This document shows, piece by piece, positions 10,079-21,081 of a DNA stretch of 64,000 bases. Position 1 is the stretch's first letter. Each line of letters opens with the position of its first letter. The notes beneath the pieces were generated by a model. It ran no database searches. It was given only the letters and a program-made list of their open reading frames with translations, and was not told the DNA's origin. Both the position numbers and the translations under genes were made by a program. Origin of the DNA: Raffaelea ambrosiae. Taxonomy: Eukaryota > Ascomycota > Sordariomycetes > Ophiostomatales > Ophiostomataceae. The stretch covers positions 1,149,801 to 1,213,800 of the forward strand of contig PCDI01000012.1 in assembly GCA_002778195.1 (NCBI GenBank). The letters are read 5' to 3'.

Positions 10079-12437
10079 CTACGTCATGTAGTACTTGGGT
10101 CCTTCGCCACCCTGTGGCACCTGCCAGTTGATGTCCTGGTTGGGTGCCTTGATGTCACATGTCTTGCAATGGATGCAGCTGGGGGGGGGAGAGAAGTTGA
10201 GTTGTTAGTTGGAAAGGATCACGACAATGCGGAAAAGAAGGTAGCACGTACTTTTGCGAGTTGATCTGGAACCGCACGCCCAGCGGCTTGCTCGGATCCT
10301 CCACGTACTCGTACACGCCGGCCGGGCAGAAGCGGTTCTCGACGCCCTTGAACTTGGGATACGTCTCCTCCGTGTGCTTCTCCCAGTCTGCCACCTGCAG
10401 GTGCACGGGTTGGTCCTCTTCGTGGTTGGTGCCTGTGCGCGACACGCTCGTCAGGATGTCAAACGTGATCTTGCCGTCCGGCTTGGGGTATTCGATCTTC
10501 TTGCACTTGTCCGCCGCCTTGGTCTGCGTGTAGTCGGCGTGCTTGTGCCGCAGCGTCCACGGCACCCGGCCCTTGAGCACAAAACTCTCCAGGCCCGAGT
10601 ACACCATGCCGCCGTACAGGCCCAGCGGCGTCTGGAACGAAGGGCGCATGTTGCGCACCTCCCTGAGCTCCTTCCAGATGCTCGACTTGCGCAGCTCTTC
10701 CTCGTAGTCATACAGGAAGATCGTCTGTTCGTGGTCGGTGTTGCTGCCGTAGCCACGGCCGTAGTCGTCCTCGTTGGATAGCATGGACGACATCCCGGCT
10801 TCGTCGTCGTGTTCTCCGTCCTCGCCCGCTTCCTCGGCAGCTTCGGCGGCGGCTTCAGCGGCCTCGGCGGCGGCGGCTTCCGCAGCGGCCTCTTGCGCAG
10901 CAGCACTGCCGCCCAGCGCCTTCCATGCCGCTTCGGCTGCCAGCATGCCAGACCGCATGGCGTTGTGCGTGCCCTTGACCTTGGGCACGTTGATGAAGCC
11001 GGCCGAGTCACCCACAATGGCACCGCCGGGGAAGGCCACCTTGGGGATGGACTGGAAACCGCCCTCGATCAGGGCACGCGCACCGTACGAGATGCACTTG
11101 CCGCCCTCCAGCACCTTCCGGTACAGCGGGTGCTGCTTCATCTTCTGGAACTCCTGGTAGGGCGACATCCAGGGGTTCGGGTAGTCGAGCGCCGTCACCA
11201 GGCCCAAGCTGACCAGGTTGTCGCCAAAGTGGTACATAAAGGCGCCGCCGTAGGTGTTGAAGGGCAGCGGGTAGCCCAGGGAGTGCACAATCTCGCCGCG
11301 GTTGAACACCTCGGGCCGCACTTCCCAGACCTCCTTGATGCCCAGGCCGTAGGTCTGCGGGTCGCTGTCGCGCCGCAGGTCGAACTTCTTGATTACCTGC
11401 TTGGACAAGCTGCCGTGGCAGCCTTCGGCAAAAAAGGTGACGCGCGCGTGGAACTCCATGCCGCGCTCAAAGGTGTCCTTGGGCTTGCCGTTGCGGCCGA
11501 TGCCGACGTCATTGGTGGCCACACCCTTGACGGAGCCGTCGCGCGCATAGACCACCTCCGAGGCGGCAAAGCCCGGGTAGACCTCGACGCCGACCTCCTC
11601 GGCGCGCGCGCCAAGCCAGGCAATGAACTGGTTCAGGCTGACAATGTAGTTGCCGCCGTTGTGCATCTGCGAGGGCACGGGCACGGGGATGGCCTGGGTC
11701 TTGGTCAGGAAGCGCATCTTTTCCTCGCCGGCGGGCGTGGCGAACTCGAAGCGGTCCGGGTTGTCCTCGTCGTTCCAGTTGGGGATCAGGTCGTTGAGCG
11801 CGTCGGGCTGGATGACGGCGCCCGACAGGATGTGCGCGCCAATCTCGCCCGCCTTCTCGAGCAGCAGGACGCGGAACTCGTCGTCGCCGGCCTCGTTTGC
11901 CAGCTGCTTGAGCCGAATGGCGGCGCTCAGCCCAGCCGGGCCGCCACCAATGATGCACACATCCACTTGGTCGCTCTCGCGCTCAATTTCGCGGGGGTCG
12001 AAAGAGTCGCCCTCGTCGTCCTCGTCTAGTCGCCGGCGGCTCTCCGAAAAGAATCTCTGTGCGCCGTAGGCTGTCTGTCCCGCCGGCCGGGGTACGGCAA
12101 CAGCAAAGAAGCGTGCGGGCTGCCGGCCTGGGCGTCTTGTGTGTTGCTGCAGTGCATGCTGGTTGTGTCGGTGGTATTTCCGGGCCTGCTGGTCCTGTGG
12201 TGGCCGGCGCAAGCCGTGTGCGGCCGACGCAGTCGCCAACCGTGGCCGTCGTGACGTGCTCAGCCACTGTGCAGCCGCTGGTGCGGCCGGGGATGTGTTC
12301 GGCAGGAGAGGGCGTGGCAATGGAGCTGTGTAAGCTAGGGCCGCAGCCGATGTACCTCGGCCTCGCGCAGTCCGCCAGCAAGCGCGCATTGCCGCCGCTT
12401 GGCTGCCGGAGGACGACGAAGCCGCCGCCGTGAGCAT
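10079..12437 (-). CDS. Electron transfer flavoprotein:ubiquinone oxidoreductase, mitochondrial
   Basis: Two exons on the reverse strand, 12437-10252 and 10178-10079, give 761 aa. The splice (donor GTACGT, acceptor CCCCAG) rebuilds INSQ-NCIHCKTCDIKAP. The first ~130 residues are Arg/Ala/Ser-rich with few acids, a mitochondrial targeting region. VCIIGGGPAGLSAAIRL (~158) binds FAD, and the conserved membrane/ubiquinone region follows (GAHILSGAVIQPDALN, GTHNAMRSGMLAAEAA). The single 4Fe-4S cluster is ligated by Cys in FCPAGVYEY (~702) and by Cys730, 733 and 736. The enzyme passes electrons from ETF, and so from fatty-acid and amino-acid oxidation, to ubiquinone. Oddity: about 50-60 Ala/Glu- then Asp-rich residues (roughly 505-565) are inserted before YDYEEELRKSSIWKELREVRN, making it longer than the usual ~620-650 aa. 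Confidence 0.95.
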
Positions 12438-13415
12438 TGTGCTGAGTAGGATCGCGGCCAAAGAGAGAGGGGGGGGGAGAGGTGTGCGTGGACGTGGAGT
12501 ATTGTGAGGTTGCGTGTTTGTGTCGTTATTGCATGGTCGAGGAGGATGCTCGTTGGAGAAGCTGTCAGGTGCTGCAACAGAGAGGCGGAAAAGGCGAATT
12601 GGCCGCCGAAACGTTCGACAAAGGCTTCCAGCAGTGCACAGAAGCCTCGCAGGCGTGTCGTATGTGTGTCAATGGGCGAGTTATGTCCAGAAAATGAAGA
12701 GACCAAAAATGGGGAAGGGAAGGGCGAAGACGGCGAAAGTGTCGAGTCAGTCAAAAGTGGCTCCTTAAGAAAAAAAAAAGCACCAGACACCGACGGAGCT
12801 TGTGACGTTTTTTTCTAATTTTTTAATTTTTTTTCTCCTGGGTTACCCCATTTGGCGACTCTCCCCCTCCAAATTCTGAAAAGCCGTGTCTTTCCTACGT
12901 ACCGAGGGACATGAGCCAATAGCAGGAATTCTTTTACCGAACCTCCCCACCTTTGTTCGTGGGGAATCGGGCAGTTGGGGTAGTCGCTGGCTAAGTCGTG
13001 CCTTCCAAGTCGGCACTGAACGCGGGCTGGACAAGGAAGGTGTGACTACGCTGGAGCCGGAAGGCGCTGGCTTTTGAGGAAACGGACACAGGGGAGTGGC
13101 TGGCTGGAAAAGGCAGGCACGGCCTATGCACGGCAGAATCTGTGTAGGCATGGTACCTGAACGGCAGCTTGGTGGATTGGTAGCCGGAAATGGTATCCGA
13201 ACTGGCTCGTTTCCGAACCGGAAGGCAGCTTCGGACTTGACCACCGACCTGTTCGCGAAATCTCGCTAGCTATTACAGCGTTTTCTATTAGGCTACTTGC
13301 TGGGCCTGCTAACAATAACAGTCGATACGACATAAGCACGGGCAGACACAGGAAATCCAAACATCGGACATCCCTTTTTTTCCGCTCCTTGAGCTGATGG
13401 GAATCCAGAACACGC
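12438..13415. other. Intergenic region, ETF-QO promoter and IMPACT gene 3' end
   Basis: Both flanking genes read leftwards, so this ~1 kb should contain the ETF-QO promoter and the 3' UTR of the IMPACT-domain gene. An AT-rich run lies at 12770-12840. No further gene was seen. Confidence 0.45.
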
Positions 13416-15304
13416 TCATTGGCTCTCTTTGGCTACTGGGACTGTGGGTTCTTCTGCCCGCCGCAAGTCCAGAATGGCCTTCAGCTTCAGGGCGCCTTTG
13501 GCGCCCCAGCCGGACGGTCCAGTCTCCACGTCTGGTCGCACGGCCACATACCAGCTCCATGCGCGACGGTCCAGCTCGGCAGGCGTCAGATGGTCTGCCC
13601 AGCTGTCGTAGAGGAGACGCAGCGCCCCCAGCAGCAGGCCCAAATTGTCTGCCTTTTCTGCGTCCATGGCCTTGACCGTCTTTTTTTTCTTGGCTTTTGT
13701 TGGGCTTGTTGCATGTGCCGAGGGCTCTTCGCCGGCGGCGCCTTCGAACGTGGCAAAGCTCTTCAGCAGGTACTGTCGTGCACCCTCGGGGCGATGCGTC
13801 GGCATGCCGACCACCGTGGTCAGGCTGGAGCTTGGGCCGTGTGAAAAGGAAGAAGATGCGGTCGCGCGCCCGGACTGCTCGTTGCGCATAGCCTCCAGGT
13901 CCAGCCCCCAGACCGCCTCGCCACCCAGCGTAACCTCGGCGCCCGTCAGACGCAGCCGCTCGGCCAATGCACCGGTCACGGCATTGCGCATAAGCCGCCA
14001 CCGGTCGGGTCCGAGCATGGTGCCGCCGAACCAGCGCGACAGCACGACGAGCGTGTCGACCGTGTTGAGCTCCCGCATGACGTTCAGCATCAGGGCGCCG
14101 CAGCCCGTCTCGCCGTCGTCGTACGAGTCCTGGCGCACATTCGAGTAGTCTCCGCCGCCGCGTACGCGATATGCCCAGGCATTGTGGCTCGCCGTCTTCA
14201 GCCGCGGGTTCCTCTCCATCAGGCTCTTGAGCAGGGCAGCGCGCTGGCCCTGGTTGGTCATGGTGGTCGCGCGCGCGACAAACGTAGAGTCTTTGAGCAG
14301 GATGGTCTGGCTGACGGTCCACACCCCCGAGGGAGGCGGTTGTCGTATGGCTGGTTGCCTTGCCACGACGGGTGCGGGGCCCGCGCGTTCGTCTTCCGCA
14401 GGTGCAGCGGCGGTAGTTGCCGGTTCCGCAGCCTCGGATGGTGGTGCATTGCTTTCTGTCGGATCGTGCTGTGCCTTGTGGTCTGTGTCTCCGGCTTCGC
14501 CCTCTTCCTCCTCCTCCTCGCCTCGCCAGGTGTATCCACCACGCTTGAGCACGGCCACCTCTCGGCCCAGAATGCGGACACGGGGCTGGCCGTCGCCCCA
14601 GCCTTCGTCCTCGGCGCTGGGCCCGCGTGCCCAGTTCATGCCGAGGCTGCTGGCCTTGGAGCGCGAGTTCGCGCTCACCACGGCCTGGGCCAGACTGAGC
14701 CGGCTCGACAGAGGCTGCTCGGGCATGGTGTACCGCAGGAGCTCGACGGCAAAGGCGAGCACAAGCGGGGCGCGGTTCGTTTGCAGCACTGTAGACGCTA
14801 TGCGAGCCTCGTCCTCTTCGTTCTCGGGGCAGAAGACGGGCAGCTCCAGCGAACGCTCCAACTCGGCCGGCGTGGTCGGCCCTTCGCTGCGGAAGAGGCT
14901 GCCTGAGGATGCAGCACTTGCTGGCTTTGTCCGCTTTGCCGACGATGGTTCTGCATCGTCGCCTCCTGCTGTACGTTTGCTTCCAGCACGGCCGGCGCCG
15001 GCGCCGGCTTTCTTTTTGAGGGCCGCCTTGCAGCTAGTCTGGAGGCTTTTTGCGCCGGTCGCATCTTTGATGGCCGCTTCCACCGTTGCCAGCGGTGCCT
15101 CGGCAATCTGTTGGATGCTGAGAGTTCAGTCAGAAAGAGTGGATATACGAGACACCAAGCCATGCGCATGCACACTGACCTTCTCAAGTTCGCTGCCTGC
15201 AGCGCCTTGACTTGGCCCATCGCCTGCAAAATGGGCAGCTTCCGCGTCGTTGTGAGCAGCCGGAGCAGCTCCTGGAGGTCTCTCTCTGATGGCGCGGCCG
15301 CCAT
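13416..15304 (-). CDS. IMPACT N-terminal (UPF0029) domain protein
   Basis: Two exons on the reverse strand, 15304-15180 and 15117-13416, give 608 aa. Donor GTCAGT and acceptor TCTCAG join LR-SIQQIAEAP. The first ~70 residues (RDLQELLRLLTTTRKLPILQ) form a compact helical module before a Lys/Ala linker. The IMPACT_N/UPF0029 domain sits at about 317-430, with DSTFVARA, the YDDGETGCGALMLNVM block and VVLSRWFGGTMLGPDRWRLM, all hallmarks of the YigZ/IMPACT fold. The family includes GCN1-binding inhibitors of GCN2 (Yih1/IMPACT), but those carry an N-terminal RWD domain, absent here. It more closely resembles the larger fungal UPF0029 proteins, whose role is not settled. The function is therefore left open. 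Confidence 0.82.
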
Positions 15305-16056
15305 ATTTGTGCTTCTTTCGCTCGTGTAGTGGGAGTATGTCCCGGCTCCGCAATTGTCTGGTCCGGTCGATTGCTGTGGCCCGGAGCTCTGTGCTGTGAT
15401 GTTGTGATGTCTCGCAGTTGGCTGCGTGAACTAGGCACAGTCTTTATTTTTGTCTCACACGGTCAGCCCACACTGTCGGACCAATTCCCCGCCAAAGACA
15501 AAATGCTATGACATCGCGCCCCTGTGCGGTCTTATCGACGGCCAACTTCCAACGGTCATCCGGCGGCTTGCCTCCCCAGAAACGGCAACTGTCTCGGCAG
15601 GACATGCTGTTCTAGGAAACGAGTGTTGGCCGGAGCTGGCCCGTAAGTCCATATGGGACGACCAACAGGCGTGCCTTATATACCCTTGACTACGGCAGCA
15701 TTCACCAACACAAACCCCAAAATCTGCCGCATGGGCGATATCGTTATCAATCTGATCTGGAAGGAGTGGTGCGCAGCTTGCTACTCTGGATGGTCTGGCG
15801 GCGGCGGCGGTCCTCTCAGCAAGTAGATAAAGCCAAAGTGGCAGTTGACTCCGAGCGGAGCGTCCGCTGCAACACACCCTGTGGACGTATATGAGCCGCA
15901 GCGGTTCCCCGCCTTGCAGATCGTAGAGCCGGGTCCCATCCCCGAGACCGCAAACAGGACAGACAATTGACTGCTATCTTGGAAGGCGAAGCTGTGACAG
16001 AAAAGAATCCTGTGTCGTCTGAGAGATTCGCCTGTTCATCAATCACCAGTCTCACC
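15305..16056. other. Divergent intergenic region
   Basis: About 750 bases between the IMPACT-domain gene and the PhyH-type dioxygenase gene, which are transcribed away from each other. It must carry both promoters. No RNA gene, repeat or extra exon was recognised. Confidence 0.45.
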
Positions 16057-16965
16057 ATGGTCGCTCGGCTCCCGCGTTCGGCCGGCCTGCCGGCCTTTAT
16101 CGAGGCCGTGGAACGGGACGGCTGCGTCATCATCAGCGACTTCACGGACAAGGCGACGCTGGCGCAGGCCAAGACGGAAGTCCAGCCGTACCTGGACCGC
16201 GAGGCCCCCGGCAGCACCGTGGGTGCGCTGAACGGCGGCACGTCGACGTGCACGCGGCTGATTGGCCGCAGCCGGACGGTCCGGGAGCAGTTCTTCTCGG
16301 ACGCGCTGTACCAGGACCTCGCGGAGCACTTCCTCGCCATCGAGACGACGACGTACTACGGCACGCGGCCCAGCACCAACGTGTCGCACCCGCTGCTGTC
16401 CATCTCCATCACGATGGACATCCGGCCGGGCACGGCGGCGCAGGGCCTGCACCGCGACGACAAGAACCACCACGCGCGGCACACGGCCGCCACGCAGTAC
16501 AGCAAGGGCCGCGACGTGCTGCTGGGCCTGTTCGTGCCCGGGTGCGACACGTTCGAGGCCAACGGGGCGACGCGCATCATTCCCGGGTCGCACCTGTGGG
16601 GCGACGAGAGGCCGGCCTTTGGCGAGGACGGGTCGCACCCAGGGGTGGTCAACGCGGAGCTGAAGATGGGCGAGGCGTTTGTGATGCTGGGCAGCCTGTA
16701 CCACGGGGGCGGGGCGTACACGCGGCAGGACGACGAGACGCGGACGATGCACATTATGTTTATGTGCGGCGGGGTGTACCGGCAAGAGGAGATCCCGTAC
16801 CTCAGCTACCCGATTGCGGACGTGCAGACGTACTCGAAGCTGGTGCAGGACCGGCTGGGGTACAAGCAGTCGGAGCCGAACCTGGGCTGGGTGGACCTCA
16901 AGTCGCCCGAGTTTATCCTGGAGAAGCCGGAGCTGGCGCCGCAGTTGCCGCCAGTGGTGGTGTGA
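16057..16965 (+). CDS. Phytanoyl-CoA dioxygenase (PhyH) family Fe(II)/2-oxoglutarate oxygenase
   Basis: A single exon of 302 aa. The start at 16057 is chosen for its strong context (CACCATGG) and because the family's first helix begins just after (MVARLPRSAGLPAFIEAVERDG). The frame stays open upstream to 15967 without a better start. The iron-binding facial triad is visible as HRD in QGLHRDDKNHHARHT (about residue 133) and the distal His in MLGSLYHGGGAYTR. GCVIISDF and GATRIIPGSHLWGDE are other PhyH blocks. Members hydroxylate small molecules at a mononuclear Fe(II); fungal ones range from fatty-acid alpha-hydroxylation to alkaloid tailoring (FtmOx1-like). No biosynthetic neighbours lie beside it, so the substrate is unknown. 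Confidence 0.88.
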   Translation: MVARLPRSAGLPAFIEAVERDGCVIISDFTDKATLAQAKTEVQPYLDREAPGSTVGALNGGTSTCTRLIGRSRTVREQFFSDALYQDLAEHFLAIETTTYYGTRPSTNVSHPLLSISITMDIRPGTAAQGLHRDDKNHHARHTAATQYSKGRDVLLGLFVPGCDTFEANGATRIIPGSHLWGDERPAFGEDGSHPGVVNAELKMGEAFVMLGSLYHGGGAYTRQDDETRTMHIMFMCGGVYRQEEIPYLSYPIADVQTYSKLVQDRLGYKQSEPNLGWVDLKSPEFILEKPELAPQLPPVVV

Positions 16966-17840
16966 GTGAGGTGGAAAGAAAGGGTGCAGCCGAATAAAAT
17001 TCTGCCTGGACAAAACCTCATGGCTCAGAATCCACGTTCGTGGTCGACGGGGGAAAAGAAGAAATGCCTGTTTCATTTCGTTTGATTCCTATCATTCATG
17101 TTCATATTTTTTTTGGTTTAGAAAGCGAATTGTAACTGTTTTTTTTTTTTGTTTTTTTTTTTTTTTGCATGAATAATGAGAATATTTGAATTGGAAAGGA
17201 ATAAAAAAATAAAATCCACGAGTCTGGAATAAAGTCACAAATGTGAAAACTCACATAAATCCAACACTTTACACTTTTGCCTTTATAAACGCGACATTGC
17301 AACAATTCGACCTCCTAGAACTGTCTGAATCGATTCGCCTCAGATTCCAACAAATACATACGCAGGTGAGGATATCTCAACGCCGTCTACCAACGCACGG
17401 CAAGCGGCAAGCCCTACCAGATGCCAACTATCTGACCCCCACCTTTTTCTCCCTCCTGTCACCGACCTCGTGGAAACTTATCAGAGGCTGGATGAGAAAA
17501 AATTGGAAAAAAAAAAAAAATTGAAAAAAACCTCCCACTTCGCATTAATTCTCATTTGCAAACCACGCAATCGAGCTCCAGGCACCAACTTCTTTCCCCC
17601 AGGGAATTTGATTTGAGAGTGCTCAGGAAAAACAGGACTGAGAGAAGAGAGAAAAAAGACAGAAGAGGGGGGAAAAATCATAAAAAAAAAAAAATTCAGC
17701 TGATGGTGTCTGTCTCCCACTTCCGCTTCTTCCTCGGCGCAAGCCAAATTCTCATCTCGTCACTCTCCACACTGGTTTCTCCGTGAAGGGAGGAGGAAAA
17801 AAAAAAAGACGTCTTGTATCTCCAGAATTTCCAGTCAACC
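16966..17840. other. AT-rich intergenic region
   Basis: About 875 bases, clearly more AT-rich than the flanking genes, with T-runs at 17108-17166 and A-runs near 17510 and 17690. It should hold the 3' UTR of the dioxygenase gene and the promoter and leader of the methyltransferase gene. No gene was seen. Confidence 0.45.
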
Positions 17841-19529
17841 ATGAGTGCCGCCACCATGGCCACCGTCGCTGCGTGTCCTCGCATGGTGAGCGCCACGGCC
17901 GGCAAGCTCTTGTCCAGGCCAAGACAGACACAGGGCCGCCTCCTGCTCTGCCGCTCTCTCTTCCAGATGACCGCGCCTCGTCTGGCCAAGAAACCGGCCA
18001 ACACATACAGCTCCAGAGTCGTGGCGCTGCCCAAGGCCGGAGCACCCAAACCCAAGGCCAAGCCCAAGGCCAAGCCGGGTCCCAAGTCGAGTCCCAAGGC
18101 GCCGCCCATTGCGCAGTCGTCCTGGTTCGCGAAGCCCATCAAGCCCCAGGGGGGACCACAGCCGACGCCGGCAGACGCAGCCGGCGCGGCGGCGCCGCAG
18201 CCACCACCATCACCAAAGAAGCAGTCTCCTCCTCCTTCTCCTCCTCCGTCCCCGCCCAAGAAGGCCAAGGCTGCGGAGGAGCAGCCGCCATCGGCCAAGG
18301 ACAGCAGCAGCAGAAACAGCAGCCGCAAAAACAAAAAGAAGCAGCCGCTGACGACGCTGCTGGCCCAGCGCCGGACCGCCCTGGTCGGCGCGGCTCTGGC
18401 GGCCGGCGTGCTGGGGTTCTACATCACGCCGCTGCTGGTGACGTATCTCACGGGAGGGTGCAGCAGCTGCGCAGGGGAGGGGGGCAAAGACATTCCGTCG
18501 GATGCGGTGCCGACGGGTCTGCCGCCCGTGAGCGCGGCCGCGTTTGACGCCTCGCTGGACATGCCGGAATGGGTGACGGGGGTCAAGACGCTGCGGAAGC
18601 AGCTGGCGGAGGAGGCCGAGGGCGCGGTTCTGGAGGTGGCCGTCGGCACCGGGCGGAATGTCGAGTACCTGGCCTGGGCGGCAGACAAGGCGGAGGCGGC
18701 GGCGGACGCTCAGAAAGGAGCGGCGACGCCCACCACCGCTACCACCACCACCACCGGGGTGACGTCCTTCACAGGCGTGGACCTGTCTGAGGACGCGCTG
18801 GAGATGGCCCGACAGCGGCTGCGCACGTCCGTGCCGGGGGCCAAGGCCGTGATCCGGAAGACGAAGAAGACGGCAGAGACAGCAAGGAGCAGCGCCAGCG
18901 CCAGCACCAGCACCAGCACCAACAGCTTCCAGGATGCCACGGCCGAGAACGACAAGGTCGGGAAACCGAACAAGAGCACCACCACCGCGACGCCACCTCC
19001 AACGGCCGAGGTCCTCAATGTCCTCGAGGGCCGCGTCCGGCTCTTCCGCGGCGATGCCCTGCAGCCCCTGCCGCCTGCCATTGACGCGGGCACCTCCAAG
19101 TCGTCGGCGTCGTCGTTTTCACTCTTTCGATCATCTTCCTCTTCCTCCTCCAACAAATACGACACCATCCTCCAGACGTTTGGCATCTGCTCGGTGGCCG
19201 ACCCCGTGGCGCTGCTGGCCAACATGGCCGCCGCAGTGCGGCCCGACACCGGCCGCATCTTGCTGCTGGAGCACGGCCGCGGCCGGTGGGACGTCGTCAA
19301 TTCGCTGCTGGACCGGTATGCCGGCGCCCACTTTGCCCGGTTCGGCTGCTGGTGGAACCGGGACATGCGCGCCATTGTGGAGCAGGCCGCCGCCAAGGTG
19401 CCCGGGCTGGAAGTGGTGGCCGTCCGGCGTCCTGGCCGCATGCAATTTGGGACGCTGTGGTTCATCGAGCTGAAGGTGGTGTCGTCACCGTCGCCGTCCA
19501 AGTCCGCCAAGACATCCAAGTCGTCTTAA
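17841..19529 (+). CDS. OMS1-like mitochondrial membrane-anchored methyltransferase
   Basis: A single exon of 562 aa; ATG at 17841 is used (a second ATG in good context is at 17856). The N-terminus is basic and free of acids, fitting mitochondrial import. A Pro/Lys-rich linker (about 75-165) precedes a hydrophobic segment (ALVGAALAAGVLGFYITPLL, about 180-204). The class I methyltransferase core has motif I LEVAVGTGRNVEYLAW (~263), a FTGVDLSEDALEMARQRL acidic-loop block, and YDTILQTFGICSVADPVALL near residue 440. LLLEHGRGRWDVVNSLLDRY is the typical OMS1 segment. Yeast Oms1 is an inner-membrane protein linked to Oxa1 and coenzyme Q/respiratory biogenesis. Two Ser/Thr/Ala-rich insertions interrupt the core. 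The substrate is not known. Confidence 0.85.
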   Translation: MSAATMATVAACPRMVSATAGKLLSRPRQTQGRLLLCRSLFQMTAPRLAKKPANTYSSRVVALPKAGAPKPKAKPKAKPGPKSSPKAPPIAQSSWFAKPIKPQGGPQPTPADAAGAAAPQPPPSPKKQSPPPSPPPSPPKKAKAAEEQPPSAKDSSSRNSSRKNKKKQPLTTLLAQRRTALVGAALAAGVLGFYITPLLVTYLTGGCSSCAGEGGKDIPSDAVPTGLPPVSAAAFDASLDMPEWVTGVKTLRKQLAEEAEGAVLEVAVGTGRNVEYLAWAADKAEAAADAQKGAATPTTATTTTTGVTSFTGVDLSEDALEMARQRLRTSVPGAKAVIRKTKKTAETARSSASASTSTSTNSFQDATAENDKVGKPNKSTTTATPPPTAEVLNVLEGRVRLFRGDALQPLPPAIDAGTSKSSASSFSLFRSSSSSSSNKYDTILQTFGICSVADPVALLANMAAAVRPDTGRILLLEHGRGRWDVVNSLLDRYAGAHFARFGCWWNRDMRAIVEQAAAKVPGLEVVAVRRPGRMQFGTLWFIELKVVSSPSPSKSAKTSKSS

Positions 19530-21081
19530 ATCGGGGTTCACCTGTCTGGATCAGCAATTACCCAAGGCCCAAGCGGTATAGAGGACGGGCAAAATAGAAA
19601 CGATACCGGCTATCCTCTCCAAACCTCTCTGTATATACTGTATTATACCCTCTGCCTCTCAGTATTCATCTTCTTCAGGATCTCTTCAGGATCTCTTCAG
19701 GATCTCTTCCGGATCCCACTCCGTATCTCTCTACATCTCACCGAATAACGATCAGTCACTAGTAGTCCGTTCATGAACAAAGAAGCAAGGAGCCCCAAGG
19801 GCTACATTACACATGCCAGATGAACTCCAGTGTCTTTTATCAACAAGCAAGTATAATTCCATTTTCTGCAGTAAATCAAGCGCTTTTTTGTTTTCATTCT
19901 TTGTAAGTACTTTCAGATGGCTTTTCCGGCTTTTTTTGTGCCTCCGTCTTTTCCCTCCTTTCCCCATGTCCATGTTCTCCCTATCGTAGCACGCCTCTCT
20001 ACCCCCTTTGCGGTCTTTTTTCTCCTCTCTACCCCTTTTTATTTTTCTTGTCTCTCGCTTTTCCCCTTTTCCTTGTACACATCTAAATAGAGAAGCAAAT
20101 GGCGCTCTAACAAGACAGCAAGACCGATAGCAAACAAGAGAAGAAAGAAAAAATAATGTACAGGGTACAGCGCCATGAGAAGAGCAAAAGCAAACGCGTA
20201 ATCGTAGCAGTAAGATCGCCTTGAAATCACACCCCGTTTGCTAAACTGAACCTTTTCCCCTCTTCCATCCAGCCTTGCGCTTATCTCCTTTTTATCTCCA
20301 CCGGTCCCAAATAAACCCTCGTTGAACTCCGAACGAACTGGTTATCGTTCCCCCATTCAAAAAAAAAAAAAAGATGCCGCAGCCGCAAAAACCAAAGACC
20401 TTTCTTTGGTTCTAAGTTCCTCGATTGCCTGCGACCAATTGCACCTAGCCCGATGTCTAGTGCTCCTTCTGAGGTAGTATGACGATGTGTTGAGGTGTCC
20501 GCAAGAAGACGTGAATGACGAGAGAGCCGCAAGTGGCAGCGTTGAGAGAAGAGAGAGTGGAGAGGGAGGAGATAAAAAGAGACGAAGGAATACGCGGGAC
20601 ACCAGAAAGAGACAAAATGCGGGGAGAAGCGGAGAGGGGTGCATGCAGCACAAAGGACAGAAGGACACAACATGACAGGACAAAAAGACAGAAACACAAC
20701 AGGAGAGAAGAGACATTCGGAGAGAACACCGGACCATCCAAAACAAAACGCCTCCGCCAAAATAGCACGACCAATTTATGGTCTTTGTTCAGTCCGTCCA
20801 TGACATAATATCAGCATAAAAACAGAATCATTCTTTTTCTTTCGAAGCAAAAACGTCATCGTGCCCTGCCATCTTCTCGGATGCCGGCCTCTCGCGACCA
20901 GCCGTACCAAAAGCAGGATAGCCTTGGGCAGTCGCCCTGGGCACGTGGCACCTCTTGCTTGGTTCGGCTCGCGCGTGCGCTCTGTTCAACAGAAGCAAAA
21001 GAGTGGGGAGAGAAGATAAAGAGAGAGGAGAGAAGAGAGTGGTAGAGAGAGTGGAAGAACTGAATCAAGGTGGCGATCCGC
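19530..21081. other. Convergent intergenic region
   Basis: About 1.55 kb between facing 3' ends of the OMS1-like and GDS1-like genes. It includes an 11-base tandem repeat at 19672-19715 and AT-rich low-complexity sequence. Several short open frames lack any domain. No gene was supported. Confidence 0.45.
19672..19715 (+). repeat. 11-base tandem repeat, four copies
   Basis: The unit TCTTCAGGATC is repeated three times exactly, then once with a single A-to-C change. It lies about 140 bases past the stop of the OMS1-like gene, so probably in its 3' UTR or just beyond. Confidence 0.9.

Noticed and set aside
10809..12029. A 406-codon forward open frame
   Set aside because: Antisense to ETF-QO, whose FAD and iron-sulfur motifs prove the reverse reading.
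13309..14322. A 337-codon reverse frame overlapping the IMPACT gene
   Set aside because: It is on the same strand in another frame and lacks motifs; the IMPACT_N signature fixes the true frame.
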